Under the pieces are notes generated by a model. The model ran no database searches, was not told where the DNA came from, and saw nothing but the letters and a program-made list of their open reading frames with translations. A program made the translations under genes and the position numbers. A stretch of 64,000 nt of DNA from Sutcliffiella tianshenii (GTDB lineage: Bacteria; Bacillota; Bacilli; Bacillales; Bacillaceae_I): assembly GCF_016908565.1 (NCBI RefSeq), contig NZ_JAFBED010000003.1, forward strand, positions 466,586 to 530,585, given 5' to 3'. Shown piece after piece: positions 63,671 to 64,000 of this stretch (positions are counted from its first letter, which is position 1; each line of letters begins with the position of its first letter).

Positions 63671-64000
63671 CTAGTTATTACTTTTACTTTTTAGCATAAA
63701 AACTTCTTTTTCAAGTTTGTTTAACTTATTAACGATGAAGTTATCATTGTTGATCCTTGATTCGTTTGTCAATTCACACTGACCTCCAATACCATCAAGC
63801 ACTGCTTCCACAGCATTAAAACGTTCATTCATTTCAGATTTCATGTTAGCCATGTCTGTTTTTATGACAACCATATCTGACTTCATCTCAGTCATGTCTG
63901 CCCTCATGACAACCATATCTGACTTCATCTCAGTCATGTCTGCCTTCATGACAACCATATCTGACTTCATCTCAGTCATGTCTGCCTTCATGACAACCAT
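63671..64000 (-). CDS. Coiled-coil protein with 14-residue repeats, cut by the window edge
   Basis: At least 109 residues; the frame is open to base 64000, so the start is unknown. It contains at least three units of MKADMTEMKSDMVV (42-base repeats with only few changes), then a diverged unit, and a tail NERFNAVEAVLDGIGGQCE with LEKEVFMLKSK. Repeats of the Met-Lys-Asp-Met type are found in tail-fibre or surface coiled coils of bacilli. Low complexity makes the family unsure. Confidence 0.6.
   Translation of the reverse strand: MVVMKADMTEMKSDMVVMKADMTEMKSDMVVMRADMTEMKSDMVVIKTDMANMKSEMNERFNAVEAVLDGIGGQCELTNESRINNDNFIVNKLNKLEKEVFMLKSKSNN

Noticed and set aside
63671..64000. CRISPR-like direct repeats
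   Set aside because: The repeats are 42 bases without spacers and keep one open frame; they are coding repeats.
1..64000. tRNA or rRNA genes, intact insertion sequences, prophage structural genes
   Set aside because: None seen: no transposase or integrase frame and no tRNA-like cloverleaf recognised by eye.

Overview
The window is AT-rich chromosomal DNA from a Gram-positive, endospore-forming type of Bacillaceae (Bacillus/Peribacillus-like). This rests on AGGAGG-type ribosome binding sites with many TTG/GTG starts, a T-box leader, a YeeF/YezG-type toxin-immunity pair, and families typical of bacilli (DUF2812, DUF3231, DUF5661, HxlR, PadR). No rRNA, tRNA, CRISPR array or intact transposase was seen. 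Most genes lie on the minus strand.

Region 1 (1-20 kb) is a defence-like accessory zone. It holds a helicase/nuclease operon (7247 to 1, minus): a NERD-AddA-like helicase, an AddB-like protein that keeps the Fe-S cysteines but shows no nuclease motif, a 62-residue protein ending in an acidic tail plus FW, and a UvrD-like helicase cut by the window edge. Next come a lone NERD protein, tiny ORFs, a TOTE-type primase-helicase with a frameshift, an EEP-nuclease/unknown pair, a DUF6155 pair, a HIRAN gene with an internal stop, and an AIPR protein.

Region 2 (20-22.7 kb) has an M42 peptidase, a zinc-free MDR oxidoreductase and a DUF5662 gene preceded by a T-box leader whose likely specifier is CCA (Pro).

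Region 3 (22.8-41 kb) is the most interesting part: two adjacent minus-strand operons with almost identical 70-bp promoter elements carrying three 10-bp-phased TACAT repeats. Operon A (40890 to 35996) encodes a coiled-coil protein, a McrB-like AAA+ ATPase and a McrC-like DUF2357 nuclease. Operon B (35601 to 22816) encodes a Ycf46-type AAA+ ATPase, a UPF1-like SF1 helicase, a winged-helix/PLD-like protein, a large PLD-like coiled-coil protein, DUF2997, DUF1257 (Ycf35-like), a NrdG-like radical-SAM protein, a class II-like ribonucleotide reductase lacking one redox cysteine, and a thymidylate-kinase-like P-loop kinase. I read this as one co-regulated, CoCoNuT-like type IV restriction system joined to a nucleotide-radical chemistry module.

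Region 4 (41-50 kb) holds decayed genes (MBL hydrolase, ABC permease), a second MDR oxidoreductase, a Crp/Fnr regulator, a type VII-secreted nuclease toxin with YezG-type immunity and an SseB-like protein, and an HxlR-quinone reductase pair. Region 5 (50-64 kb) is mostly ordinary: an orphan PD-(D/E)XK nuclease, a Dus enzyme, a DUF2812-PadR pair, AraC, MFS, DUF5661, a Gly/Tyr-rich protein, DUF3231, SDR, a GC-rich S51 peptidase, YciI, DinB and a 14-residue-repeat coiled coil at the edge. Dispersed GGGACGGTTCTC and GGAACNGTCCC hairpins occur between genes.
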